From: Flavobacteriales bacterium TMED123 | GTDB taxonomy: Bacteria > Bacteroidota > Bacteroidia > Flavobacteriales > BACL11 | NCBI GenBank assembly: GCA_002170165.1 | Contig: NHFY01000013.1 | Location: 1-64,000, forward strand | DNA: 64,000 nt | Direction of reading: 5' to 3' | Shown: piece by piece, positions 1-7,614 of the stretch | Position numbering within the stretch: the first letter of the stretch is position 1 | Layout: the number at the start of each line of letters is the position of its first letter | Position numbers and translations under genes: made by a program | Notes under the pieces: generated by a model | Seen by the model: the letters and a program-made list of their open reading frames with translations, nothing else | The model's database searches: none | What the model was told of the DNA's origin: nothing

Positions 1-265
1 AATGTCACTGACAGATAAACCAGTAATAGCTGGTGCTGAACAACCAACAGGGGCATATGTACATGTACTATTATCAGCACAAGTAGCTGATGCATTATAG
101 TTAGTTGCTGTTACGTCCATACAACCATATACTGTATTACAAGAACCATCATCTATAGTTGCGTGGGTTGTAATTAATGTTTGTACTGTCCGTACACCCA
201 TATGTTTGTGCTTTTACTGAAGTGATACAGAATATAAGTATAAGTGGAAATAACAGTTTTCTCAT
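1..265 (-). CDS. Secreted Cys-rich repeat protein, 5' end only, frameshifted
   Basis: Only the start of this gene lies in the window; it runs off the left edge. From the ATG at 265 the reading gives a clear signal peptide (MRKLLFPLILIFCITSVKAQ) followed by YGCTDSTNINYNP. The frame then stops at 149-151. One frame over, translation continues with ATIDDGSC, then YGCMDVTATNYNASATC, the GC(T/M)DxxxxNYNxxAT repeat common in large secreted Bacteroidota proteins, many of them T9SS substrates. The frame break falls near 160-165, where one base too many or two too few separate NYNP from ATIDDGSC. This is either a real frameshift, making it a pseudogene, or an assembly error. The function is unknown. 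Confidence 0.6.
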
Positions 266-303
266 GTTGTCGTAATAGATAAGTTGCTAAGTTACGAAAA
301 AAG

Positions 304-378
304 TCGGGATGAGAGGATTCGAACCTCCGATCTCTGGTCCCCCAGACCAGCACTTTAACCGGGCTAAGCTACATCCCG
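304..378 (-). tRNA. tRNA-Pro (anticodon GGG)
   Basis: On the minus strand the sequence folds as a tRNA. The acceptor arms CGGGATG and CATCCCG pair, the T arm carries GGTTCGAAT, and the anticodon stem CTGGT/ACCAG encloses the loop CTGGGGG, giving anticodon GGG, which reads CCC and CCU proline codons. The discriminator base is A and CCA is not encoded. It sits between the secreted-protein fragment and the TonB receptor gene, which is transcribed in the opposite direction. Confidence 0.95.
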
Positions 379-420
379 AATTTTACTTACAAAAGACAAT
401 AATCCTTTTCAGTAATATTT

Positions 421-428
421 TACATTTG
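421..428 (+). promoter_or_regulatory. Bacteroidota -7 box upstream of the TonB receptor
   Basis: TACATTTG matches the TAnnTTTG -7 consensus of the Bacteroidota housekeeping sigma factor. It lies 34 bases before the receptor ATG. No convincing -33 TTTG is seen at the usual spacing. Confidence 0.45.
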
Positions 429-462
429 CAAAATTATTATTCTTTGGTAATTATAACCTAAT

Positions 463-2811
463 ATGAAAAAAACTTTTGTTAGCTTATTTTTCTTGCTTAT
501 TTACTCTTCATTGTTCGCTCAAAATACATACACAATTAGCGGCTATGTACAAGAAGAAGCAACAGGAGAGACATTAATAGGAGTTAATATTTTTGATCAA
601 GCAACATTAACAGGTACTATCTCTAATGAATATGGATTTTATTCAATAACACTTGATGAAGGTGATTATAATATCATTTACTCTTTTATCGGATTAGAAA
701 CAAATATTCAGAAGGTTAACTTGAATAAAAATATTCGACTAAATGTTTCCTTAAATACAAAAACAATCTTAACAAATGAAGTAGTAATAACTTCTGAGAA
801 AGAAGATAAAAATATTCAAAGTTCAAGTATGGGTGAAACAAAACTTCAGGTCAAAAATATAAAACAAATACCCGTTATTCTTGGCGAAATTGATATAATT
901 AAATCAGCACAACTATTACCTGGCATACAATCTGGAGGCGAAGGTAATTCAGGCCTATATGTAAGAGGTGGTGGCCCTGATCAGAATTTAATATTACTAG
1001 ATGAAGCAATAGTCTATAATGCATCACATCTTTTTGGATTCTTTTCAGTCTTTAATGCGGATGCAATTAAAGATATAAATGTAATAAAAGGAGGTATGCC
1101 TGCTGAATATGGAGGGAGATTGTCATCTGTGTTAGATATAAGCATGAAAGATGGAAATAACAAAAAATATGAAGCAGATGGTGGAATCGGACTACTTTCA
1201 TCTAGATTAACCCTACAAGGTCCAATTAAAAAGAATAAAAGTTCATTTATTGTTTCTGCAAGAAGAACATATGTGGATGTTTTATCTAGACCATTTATGA
1301 ACGATGATAATGCCTTTAGTGGTTCTGGATATTATTTCTATGATCTAACCACAAAAGTAAATTATAGAATTTCTGACAAAGATAGATTATACCTAAGTGG
1401 TTACTTTGGAAGAGATGTATTTAGCTTTAACAACACTAACAGGGGTATTGGCATTGAAATACCATGGGGAAATGCAACAACATCACTAAGGTGGAATCAT
1501 TTATTTAATGACAAATTATTCTTAAATACCTCAATTATCTTCTCTGATTATAGATTTGAATTTAATATTGAACAAAGTGAGTTTGAACTTAAAATATTTT
1601 CTGGAATTAATGATTGGAATACAAAAATAGATTTCTTATATCAGCCAAATCAAAGACATACTGTTAAATTTGGATCCAACTATACATATCATGAATTTAC
1701 TCCTGGAAATGCATCAGGAAGATCTGGTGAAGTAGCTTTTGAACCAGATGAGATATTTAAACAGTATTCAAATGAAGGTGCTATATATATATCTGATGAT
1801 TTTGAGTTAAATGATGATCTAAAAATACATGCAGGCCTTAGATATTCTTCATTTCAACATAGTGGATATATAAGTTTTAGAGATTATATAAAAAATGAAA
1901 TAAAGCTAAATAATGATAATTATAGGCACATAGAGCCTAGATTATCATTGAGATATAAATTAAATAGCACAAGTTCATTAAAAGGGGCATATACACAAAA
2001 CTACCAATATATACATTTAGCATCTACATCTAGCGTAAGCTTACCTACAGATTTATGGGTTCCAAGTTCGAATGATATTAAACCAAAATTTGCTGATCAA
2101 TATGCAATAGGATACTTTAAGAATATTAAAGATAATATATATGAAACTTCTATTGAAGCTTACTTTAAGGAGATGACAAATCTTATTGAATACAAAGAAG
2201 GTGTTTTACCAGAGGACAACACTAATTCAAGTAGTGATGATGCATTTGTATTTGGAGATGGAAACTCTTATGGTGTAGAGTTATTAATAAGAAAAAATAA
2301 AGGAAAAACTACTGGCTGGATTGGTTATACTTTATCAAAAACAACTAGAAATTTTGATGATATAAATAATGGTGTTGCATTTCCTGCTAAATATGACAGA
2401 AGACATGATTTATCAATTACCACTACTCATAAATTATCTGAAAAATGGACACTTAGTAGCGTATTTGTATATGCTACAGGAAATGCTATAACTTTACCTA
2501 CTGAAAGGTATATGATTAGTGGTAATATCTTTACTGAACACACATCAAGAAATGGCTTCAGGATGGACCCATATCATAGACTTGATATTGGAGCTACTTA
2601 TAGACCCAAAAAAAATAAACGATTTGAATCGTCCTGGAATTTTTCTATCTATAATGTGTATAATAGAAAAAATCCTTATTTTATTTACTTTAACTTAGAA
2701 GATCCAGAAAGTCAAGATGGAAGTATACAAGATGGCAACTTGACACCAAAAGCATATGAAGTTTCAATATTTCCAATATTGCCATCTGTTACATGGAATT
2801 TTAATTTTTAG
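463..2811 (+). CDS. TonB-dependent outer-membrane receptor with carboxypeptidase-regulatory-like N-terminal domain
   Basis: Predicted outer-membrane active transporter of 782 aa. Residues 1-20 are a signal peptide ending in FAQ. About 24-107 form a carboxypeptidase-regulatory-like (CarboxypepD_reg) beta-sandwich typical of Bacteroidota receptors. About 130-230 are the plug, with VRGGGPDQNLILLDEA and a GGMPAEYGGRLSSVLD stretch, and the rest is a beta-barrel ending in the aromatic WNFNF typical of outer-membrane proteins. The DUF4249 lipoprotein gene starts 3 bases after its stop, so the two are surely co-transcribed and probably form one complex. The pair resembles the receptor/surface-lipoprotein design of SusCD, but the partner is not SusD and no substrate can be read from the sequence. 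No sugar-degrading enzyme genes are adjacent. Confidence 0.9.
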   Translation: MKKTFVSLFFLLIYSSLFAQNTYTISGYVQEEATGETLIGVNIFDQATLTGTISNEYGFYSITLDEGDYNIIYSFIGLETNIQKVNLNKNIRLNVSLNTKTILTNEVVITSEKEDKNIQSSSMGETKLQVKNIKQIPVILGEIDIIKSAQLLPGIQSGGEGNSGLYVRGGGPDQNLILLDEAIVYNASHLFGFFSVFNADAIKDINVIKGGMPAEYGGRLSSVLDISMKDGNNKKYEADGGIGLLSSRLTLQGPIKKNKSSFIVSARRTYVDVLSRPFMNDDNAFSGSGYYFYDLTTKVNYRISDKDRLYLSGYFGRDVFSFNNTNRGIGIEIPWGNATTSLRWNHLFNDKLFLNTSIIFSDYRFEFNIEQSEFELKIFSGINDWNTKIDFLYQPNQRHTVKFGSNYTYHEFTPGNASGRSGEVAFEPDEIFKQYSNEGAIYISDDFELNDDLKIHAGLRYSSFQHSGYISFRDYIKNEIKLNNDNYRHIEPRLSLRYKLNSTSSLKGAYTQNYQYIHLASTSSVSLPTDLWVPSSNDIKPKFADQYAIGYFKNIKDNIYETSIEAYFKEMTNLIEYKEGVLPEDNTNSSSDDAFVFGDGNSYGVELLIRKNKGKTTGWIGYTLSKTTRNFDDINNGVAFPAKYDRRHDLSITTTHKLSEKWTLSSVFVYATGNAITLPTERYMISGNIFTEHTSRNGFRMDPYHRLDIGATYRPKKNKRFESSWNFSIYNVYNRKNPYFIYFNLEDPESQDGSIQDGNLTPKAYEVSIFPILPSVTWNFNF

Positions 2812-2814
2812 ATT

Positions 2815-3843
2815 ATGAGAAAAAGCTTTATATTAATATGTGTAATCTTTTTTGGCTGTGAAAAAGAAATTACTCTTGACATGCCACAAGTCGAAAGTAA
2901 GATAGTGGTAGAAGGAAGTATTGAACCTGATTTCCCTCCATATGTAATACTAACCAAAAGTCAGGCTTATTTTGAACCTATTAATGGAGAAACATATGAT
3001 AATTTATTTGTTAAAGATGCATCTGTATTAGTATGGACATACAATGAAGATGGTACAAAAGATTCTGTCACTCTTACGCAGTTACCTCCACCATATGATT
3101 CAATTCCTATTTACACGGACTCTAATGTATTTTATAACCCTGGTACAGAGTTTCTAGGAGAATCAGGAAAAACATATTTTCTTGAAATTAAATGGGAAAA
3201 TAAGGTGGTCACTTCTGAAACAAAAATACCAGAACCAACTCCATTAGATTGCCTATGGGTTGAAAAAAACGAAACCGCAAATAAAGATTACAAATATGAT
3301 ATACGTGCAATATATTCTGATCCAGGAAATATTCAAAATCAAATATTAGTTAAAAGCAAGCGTAAAGAACATTGGCAAAGAGACTCAATTAATGGTTCCT
3401 CACCAAAAAATAAAGCAGATCCAAGATTAATTCTTGTTGATGCAGGATCGGATATCTTGGTTAATGGTGAATCATTTGAAACCTTTTTCCCAAAACCAAA
3501 AGATGATGGGGCTGGTTTTCCTTCTGGATCATATAATGCAAAACACATCAAATATTATATTAATAGTTACGGGATTGAAGATAGCGTAGAACTTCCAAAT
3601 GATATAGTGCTTATTAAATTTTGTCAAATAGACGAAGCTTCATTAAAGTTTTGGAGGGGAGTTTCACGTGAATCTACAAATACTAATAATCCATTTGCTG
3701 AACCACTAAATCTTGTGAGTAACATAAATAATGGTCTAGGAATATGGAGTGGTTATGGAGCAAGTTACTATCAAGTACCTATAATTAAAGATACTGTTAT
3801 AAAAAAAGAATATTCTGAATTGACAATTTGGGATATATTTTAA
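2815..3843 (+). CDS. DUF4249-family lipoprotein, partner of the TonB receptor
   Basis: A 342-aa protein with a short lipoprotein signal (lipobox IFFGC, Cys15) followed by CEKEITLDMP and a beta-rich body with the SKIVVEGSIEPDFPPYVILTKS stretch that marks the DUF4249 family. In Bacteroidota, DUF4249 genes usually sit directly behind a TonB-dependent receptor with a carboxypeptidase-like domain, as here with 3 bases between the genes. It is inferred to be an outer-membrane-anchored accessory of the receptor; the ligand is unknown. There is no SusD-like helical TPR fold. The family assignment rests on remembered sequence features rather than a search. Confidence 0.8.
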   Translation: MRKSFILICVIFFGCEKEITLDMPQVESKIVVEGSIEPDFPPYVILTKSQAYFEPINGETYDNLFVKDASVLVWTYNEDGTKDSVTLTQLPPPYDSIPIYTDSNVFYNPGTEFLGESGKTYFLEIKWENKVVTSETKIPEPTPLDCLWVEKNETANKDYKYDIRAIYSDPGNIQNQILVKSKRKEHWQRDSINGSSPKNKADPRLILVDAGSDILVNGESFETFFPKPKDDGAGFPSGSYNAKHIKYYINSYGIEDSVELPNDIVLIKFCQIDEASLKFWRGVSRESTNTNNPFAEPLNLVSNINNGLGIWSGYGASYYQVPIIKDTVIKKEYSELTIWDIF

Positions 3844-3868
3844 TTTTACCAAAAAATATAAATAAACT

Positions 3869-4795
3869 ATGGAACAAATAAAGTGTTTAATTATTGGCTC
3901 TGGACCTGCTGGCTATACAGCAGCAATCTATGCTGCAAGAGCTGATATGAATCCAGTAGTAATTCAAGGATTGCAACCTGGGGGACAACTCACAACCACG
4001 ACTGATGTTGATAATTATCCTGGATATAAAGATGGTGTTATGGGTCCTGAAATGATGGAAGACTTTAAAGCGCAAGCCGAACGATTTGGAACTGACACAA
4101 GATGGGGAATGGTGACTAAAGTAGATTTTTCTGAACGTCCTTTCAAAGTAGAAATTGATGAAAAAACAAGTGTATTGGCCGAAACAGTGATTATTGCAAC
4201 TGGGGCTTCTGCTAAATGGTTAGGTATGGAAGATGAACAAAGGTTAAGCGGATTTGGTGTTTCAGCTTGTGCTACTTGTGATGGTTTCTTTTATAAGGGC
4301 GAAGATGTTGTAGTTATTGGAGCTGGTGATACAGCTGCTGAGGAAGCTACTTATTTAGCTAAAATGTGTTCAAAAGTGACTATGCTTGTAAGAAGAAATG
4401 AAATGCGCGCATCAAAAGCCATGCAAAAAAGGGTATTTAATACCCAAAACTTGGAAGTACTTTTTAACCATGAAACGAGAAGTATAAATGGAGAAAAAAC
4501 AGTAGAAAGTGTAACAGCTTACAATAACCAAACTGGTGATGAAACCACTATTCCTGTAAGTGGATTTTTTGTTGCTATAGGACACAAACCAAATACAGAT
4601 TTATTTAAAGGCCAATTGGACATGGACGAGAATGGATATTTGTTTGTCCAGCCAGGAACATCTAAAACAAAAATCCCGGGAGTATTTGCTGCTGGTGATG
4701 TTGCTGATCATGTTTACAGGCAGGCGGTTACTTCTGCAGGTACAGGTTGTATGGCCGCATTGGATGCCGAACGATTCTTAGCTGCTCAAGAATAA
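3869..4795 (+). CDS. trxB: Thioredoxin reductase (NADPH)
   Basis: A cytoplasmic FAD-containing enzyme that reduces thioredoxin with NADPH. The 308-aa length is standard. The FAD-binding GSGPAGYTAAIYAARA lies near residues 10-25, the redox-active CATC is Cys134/Cys137 followed by DG, the NADPH-binding GAGDTAAEEA is near 153, and the C-terminal FAD motif GVFAAGDVADHVYRQA is intact. It starts 25 bases after the DUF4249 stop. It is followed by a CDGSH iron-sulfur gene with its own promoter box, so a shared redox role is possible but not shown. Confidence 0.97.
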   Translation: MEQIKCLIIGSGPAGYTAAIYAARADMNPVVIQGLQPGGQLTTTTDVDNYPGYKDGVMGPEMMEDFKAQAERFGTDTRWGMVTKVDFSERPFKVEIDEKTSVLAETVIIATGASAKWLGMEDEQRLSGFGVSACATCDGFFYKGEDVVVIGAGDTAAEEATYLAKMCSKVTMLVRRNEMRASKAMQKRVFNTQNLEVLFNHETRSINGEKTVESVTAYNNQTGDETTIPVSGFFVAIGHKPNTDLFKGQLDMDENGYLFVQPGTSKTKIPGVFAAGDVADHVYRQAVTSAGTGCMAALDAERFLAAQE

Positions 4796-4810
4796 TCTTT
4801 TAATTTTTTA

Positions 4811-4818
4811 TATATTTG
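4811..4818 (+). promoter_or_regulatory. -7 box for the CDGSH gene
   Basis: TATATTTG fits TAnnTTTG and ends 14 bases before the CDGSH ATG, suggesting that this small gene is transcribed separately from trxB. No clear -33 element is visible. Confidence 0.45.
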
Positions 4819-4832
4819 GAAAAAAAATTAAT

Positions 4833-5069
4833 ATGGATTTACCAAAAATTGCTCAGAAATTTCCTTTTGTAATTAATGAAGTTATTGGAAAGAAAGCTTT
4901 TTGCACTTGCGGACTAAGCTTAAAACAACCCTATTGTGATGGATTGCACAAAGGCACTGGATTTGCTCCTGAAATAGTTGAATTTAGCGAGAATAAAAAA
5001 GTCGCTTGGTGCGGCTGTAAAAAATCCGGAAAAGGTGCATTTTGTGATGGATCACACAAAAACCTTTAA
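4833..5069 (+). CDS. CDGSH iron-sulfur domain protein with two clusters
   Basis: A 78-aa protein with two CxC-x8-CDGxH iron-sulfur motifs: Cys24, Cys26, Cys35, His39 (CDGLH) and Cys60, Cys62, Cys71, His75 (CDGSH). This 3Cys-1His pattern binds a redox-active [2Fe-2S] cluster in the mitoNEET/CISD superfamily. The tandem layout matches the type with two clusters in one chain (MiNT-like). The protein is probably cytoplasmic; its partner is unknown. It overlaps the convergent secreted-protein gene by 4 bases. A second, single-motif CDGSH protein is encoded at 32455. Confidence 0.93.
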   Translation: MDLPKIAQKFPFVINEVIGKKAFCTCGLSLKQPYCDGLHKGTGFAPEIVEFSENKKVAWCGCKKSGKGAFCDGSHKNL

Positions 5070-6049
5070 TTTAATTTGTAATCTGATAAACTTAATTTGA
5101 ATTCAGCTCTTTCTGGTTTAAAAAAAGGTACATTCCAATAACCTTTGTAATAAATCTCGGTTGGGATTTGCTTATTATTAAAGTAATCCATATCTACTAT
5201 GATATGCATATCCAAATCTACTACCCAGTGATTGTAAACAAATTTATACTCTCTAAAAATAACATTAAAGTTGTCTTTATCGAAATAGGAAACAATCTTT
5301 CGTACCAGCGCTTCTTCCATTTGCTTGTCAGATAAATCTTTTTTGACTTCTACAATAAAACTATAACAGGATTTTCCTTTATAACTACATGTGTCAATTT
5401 TATAGTCGTAATACTTTTGCATACTGATATCAAAAACCGATAGTTTAACGGACAACCCTCCTTTTTTCTGTTCAGTATCATCATCACCAACAGAAAAGCC
5501 GACTGTTTTTGCATCTCGCATATTTTGACTTTCATTTTTGTTTTTCTTATCTGATATTTTTAATGATACACCAATGGTGTCAGTAGGAAAAAATACCTCA
5601 TCAAATGCCACTGGTGTATAATACCTGTATTTATCTTTAACAGAATTGATTTGCGCAAAAACAGATGAGGATGTATCTGTATTCTTCCTAAGTAGTCGCA
5701 ATACTTTTTTAGTAAAAACCTTACCTTCATCATAAATAGAATCATCTACTACCCAAGCATGTTTCCCATCAGAGAAATGAGTACCCCATCTTTTAAGTTC
5801 ACCAACCTTCTTTTTTTTCTTATTGAAGATATTCAGTTCACTTTTATAATTATGGCTGTAAAAACGCAAATGCTTAAAAGCCATATAAAAGGTAGTGTCA
5901 GTTTTTACATAATGAATAAACTCATCTATATCAAAGCCTTCTTTTACACCAGTAATTGTTACGCTATCAAGCAAAACTGATTTTACAATTTGCTCTTGTG
6001 CTAATGCATAATGGGTGAAGAAAAGGAATAACAAGAGTAGTTTTTTCAT
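5066..6049 (-). CDS. Secreted protein of unknown function
   Basis: A 327-aa protein I do not recognise. The ATG at 6049 is chosen because it gives a proper signal peptide (MKKLLLLFLFF, cleavage after ALAQ). A longer upstream reading would run through the RNase P terminator. The mature part is rich in beta-strand-like Tyr, Phe and Val stretches (VTITGVKEGFDIDEFIHYV, YRYYTPVAFDEVFFPTD) and has no lipobox or T9SS tail, so it is periplasmic or outer-membrane associated. It resembles conserved hypothetical Bacteroidota proteins that sit near carboxypeptidase-like envelope proteins, but I cannot name a family. It lies just downstream of rnpB on the same strand. Confidence 0.75.
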   Translation of the reverse strand: MKKLLLLFLFFTHYALAQEQIVKSVLLDSVTITGVKEGFDIDEFIHYVKTDTTFYMAFKHLRFYSHNYKSELNIFNKKKKKVGELKRWGTHFSDGKHAWVVDDSIYDEGKVFTKKVLRLLRKNTDTSSSVFAQINSVKDKYRYYTPVAFDEVFFPTDTIGVSLKISDKKNKNESQNMRDAKTVGFSVGDDDTEQKKGGLSVKLSVFDISMQKYYDYKIDTCSYKGKSCYSFIVEVKKDLSDKQMEEALVRKIVSYFDKDNFNVIFREYKFVYNHWVVDLDMHIIVDMDYFNNKQIPTEIYYKGYWNVPFFKPERAEFKLSLSDYKLN

Positions 6050-6061
6050 AAAAGCAAATAT

Positions 6062-6092
6062 AAAAAAAGCAAGGCAGTAAAAACTGCCTTGC
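6062..6092 (-). terminator. Rho-independent terminator of RNase P RNA
   Basis: On the minus strand a perfect 10-bp stem, GCAAGGCAGT with ACTGCCTTGC (6083-6092 and 6069-6078), encloses a 4-base loop and is followed by seven Ts (6062-6068). It lies immediately after the 3' end of the RNase P RNA. Confidence 0.9.
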
Positions 6093-6101
6093 CTACAATT
6101 A

Positions 6102-6387
6102 CACATAAGCCGGATTCTGTTCTCAAACGAGTGCTATCATTTATCTAGGATTAAAGTTACCTTTAACCTCAAACTGCCTACCCCTCAAGATTGGACGAGC
6201 AATCCAAAAATCCTGATATACATGGCATTGCACCACATAGAGTTTGCCTGATTTCACTACAGCCGAACTGTACTTGCTTTCTGTTGCACTTGTCCTCACC
6301 TTGCGGTGGACGGATGTTATCCGCTATGCTGCTCTATAGTGTCCGGACTTTCCTCTTAAAAAAAGCGATAGCATCAGTAATTATGTG
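6102..6387 (-). ncRNA. rnpB: RNase P RNA (class A)
   Basis: The catalytic RNA of RNase P, which matures tRNA 5' ends. On the minus strand the universally conserved GAGGAAAGTCCGGAC lies at 6355-6341, near the 5' end, and the 3' conserved ACAGAATCCGGCTTA ends near 6107. The terminal P1 helix is visible as CACATAA (6387-6381) pairing with TTATGTG (6108-6102), which fixes the ends. The internal GCAAGGTGAGGA-like and ACAGTTCGGCTGTAG hairpin elements also fit. The length is about 286 nt, short for class A. A strong terminator follows within 10 bases. Confidence 0.95.
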
Positions 6388-6430
6388 AGCAAAAGTAGTT
6401 ATTCCTATTAAAAATTATAAATTTACACAC

Positions 6431-6808
6431 ATGAAAAAAATCATCTCCACTACTAATGCGCCAAAAGCAATAGGACCTTATAGCCAAGCCATTTTAGTAG
6501 ATGGTACGCTTTACAGCTCAGGTCAAATTGCAATAAACCCTAAGAATGGAACGATTGAAACGGAAGATATTAAAAGTGAAACTGAAAGAGTAATGCAAAA
6601 TTTACAGGCAATTCTAAAAGCAGCTCAGATGAATTTTGACAATGTAGTGAAATGCAGTATCTTTTTAAAAGCAATGAGTCAATATGCTGAGATCAATGAA
6701 GTATATGCAGCTTATTTTGGAGAAAACCCTCCTGCTCGTGAGACGATAGAAGTATCAGCTTTACCAAAAGATGTAAATGTAGAAATCTCATTAATAGCAA
6801 GAAAATAA
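6431..6808 (+). CDS. ridA: RidA family enamine/imine deaminase
   Basis: A 125-aa cytoplasmic enzyme of the YjgF/YER057c/UK114 family, which hydrolyses reactive 2-aminoacrylate and related enamines made by PLP enzymes. Family marks are the N-terminal APKAIGPYSQA, SSGQIAINP, the substrate-binding Arg103 in ARETIEV and Glu119 in VNVEISLIA, equivalent to the conserved Arg and Glu of E. coli RidA. The length is typical. A near-consensus -7 box (TAAATTTA, 6418-6425) ends only 5 bases before the ATG, so the transcript may have almost no leader. The neighbour rnpB is divergent and purE follows on the same strand. Confidence 0.93.
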   Translation: MKKIISTTNAPKAIGPYSQAILVDGTLYSSGQIAINPKNGTIETEDIKSETERVMQNLQAILKAAQMNFDNVVKCSIFLKAMSQYAEINEVYAAYFGENPPARETIEVSALPKDVNVEISLIARK

Positions 6809-6861
6809 AAAAATACAGCTGAAATCATGCGAGAGATTTAATAATTTATGTGATGAATTAT

Positions 6862-6869
6862 TATATTTG
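6862..6869 (+). promoter_or_regulatory. -7 box for purE
   Basis: TATATTTG matches TAnnTTTG and ends 23 bases before the purE ATG. This suggests that purE has its own promoter, separate from ridA. Confidence 0.45.
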
Positions 6870-6892
6870 CGTAACTAAAAAATTATGAAAAA

Positions 6893-7405
6893 ATGAAAGC
6901 AATTGTAAGTATTATTATGGGAAGCACATCTGATATGCCAGTAATGAAAAAAGCTGCAGCATTTTTAGATGAAATGGAAATTCCTTTTGAGATTAATGCT
7001 CTTTCGGCACATAGAACACCACAGTTAGTAGAGGATTTTGCATCTAATGCACATACCAATGGTATAAAAGTAATTATTGCAGGTGCGGGTGGAGCAGCAC
7101 ATTTACCTGGAGTGGTGGCAGCATTTACAACAGTTCCAGTAATTGGCGTTCCTTGCCGTTCATCAATATCGATAGATGGATGGGACTCTATTCTTTCAAT
7201 TTTGCAAATGCCTCCAGGAATACCGGTAGCAACAGTAGGATTGGATGGCGCACAAAATGCAGGTATATTAGCTGCTCAAATTTTGGCAACTGACAATGAA
7301 GATATTCACGCAAAAGTAAAAACTTATAAAGAAAACTTAAAAAGCAAAATCGTAAAAGCCAATAACGATTTGGCAAATCATGAATATTCTTTTAGAGTTC
7401 AATAA
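6893..7405 (+). CDS. purE: N5-carboxyaminoimidazole ribonucleotide mutase
   Basis: A cytoplasmic purine-biosynthesis enzyme that moves the carboxylate of N5-CAIR to C4 to give CAIR. The 170-aa length and motifs are those of class I PurE: GSTSD at 10-14, the catalytic His40 in LSAHRTP, GAGGAAHLPGVVAA near 64-77 and the QMPPGIPVATVG region. The ATG at 6893 is preceded in another frame by a short ATGAAAAAATGA overlap; I chose it because it gives the standard N-terminus MKAIVSIIMGSTSD. PurK, its usual partner, is not in the window. A terminator hairpin starts 12 bases after the stop. Confidence 0.97.
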   Translation: MKAIVSIIMGSTSDMPVMKKAAAFLDEMEIPFEINALSAHRTPQLVEDFASNAHTNGIKVIIAGAGGAAHLPGVVAAFTTVPVIGVPCRSSISIDGWDSILSILQMPPGIPVATVGLDGAQNAGILAAQILATDNEDIHAKVKTYKENLKSKIVKANNDLANHEYSFRVQ

Positions 7406-7416
7406 ATTTAATATTT

Positions 7417-7446
7417 TAGGGCCTCATATGAAGCCCTATTTTTTTA
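7417..7446 (+). terminator. Terminator of purE that overlaps the next start codon
   Basis: The stem TAGGGC (7417-7422) pairs with GCCCTA (7433-7438), closing a TCATATGA-containing loop, and is followed by eight Ts (7439-7446). The loop holds the ATG (7428-7430) of a small signal-peptide ORF, and the T tract encodes part of that signal peptide. Confidence 0.75.
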
Positions 7447-7592
7447 TCATATTATTTTCTTTTTGCATAGTCGATGTTTTTGCTCAAGAAATTGATGCTA
7501 GATGCAATGCTTTAGAGGGCTGTGGTTTAACACAAAATACGATTTGGAGTAATTTCATTAATCAAGCAGGGCTGGTAAAAAAAATCTTTTAG
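7428..7592 (+). CDS. Possible 54-aa secreted peptide
   Basis: From the ATG at 7428 the frame gives a textbook Bacteroidota signal peptide, MKPYFFIILFSFCIVDVFAQ, followed by only about 34 residues (EIDARCNALEGCGLTQ... ending VKKIF) with two cysteines. No homologous family is recognised. The gene either encodes a genuine small secreted peptide or is the stump of a longer secreted protein. Against it, the start codon lies inside the purE terminator loop and there is no separate promoter box, so expression would need read-through. The methyltransferase gene with its own -7 box follows 22 bases later. Confidence 0.4.
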   Translation: MKPYFFIILFSFCIVDVFAQEIDARCNALEGCGLTQNTIWSNFINQAGLVKKIF

Positions 7593-7602
7593 CTATAATA
7601 AA

Positions 7603-7610
7603 TACCTTTG
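7603..7610 (+). promoter_or_regulatory. -7 box directly before the THUMP methyltransferase
   Basis: TACCTTTG matches TAnnTTTG and ends only 4 bases before the ATG at 7615. If functional, transcription would start at or very near the start codon. Confidence 0.4.
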
Positions 7611-7614
7611 CCGA

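Noticed and set aside
1-265. Programmed frameshift in the secreted repeat protein
   Set aside because: No slippery heptamer or downstream structure is visible at the junction; mutation or assembly error is simpler.
6191-6388. Plus-strand 65-codon open frame
   Set aside because: It lies antisense within the RNase P RNA, whose conserved motifs explain the sequence.
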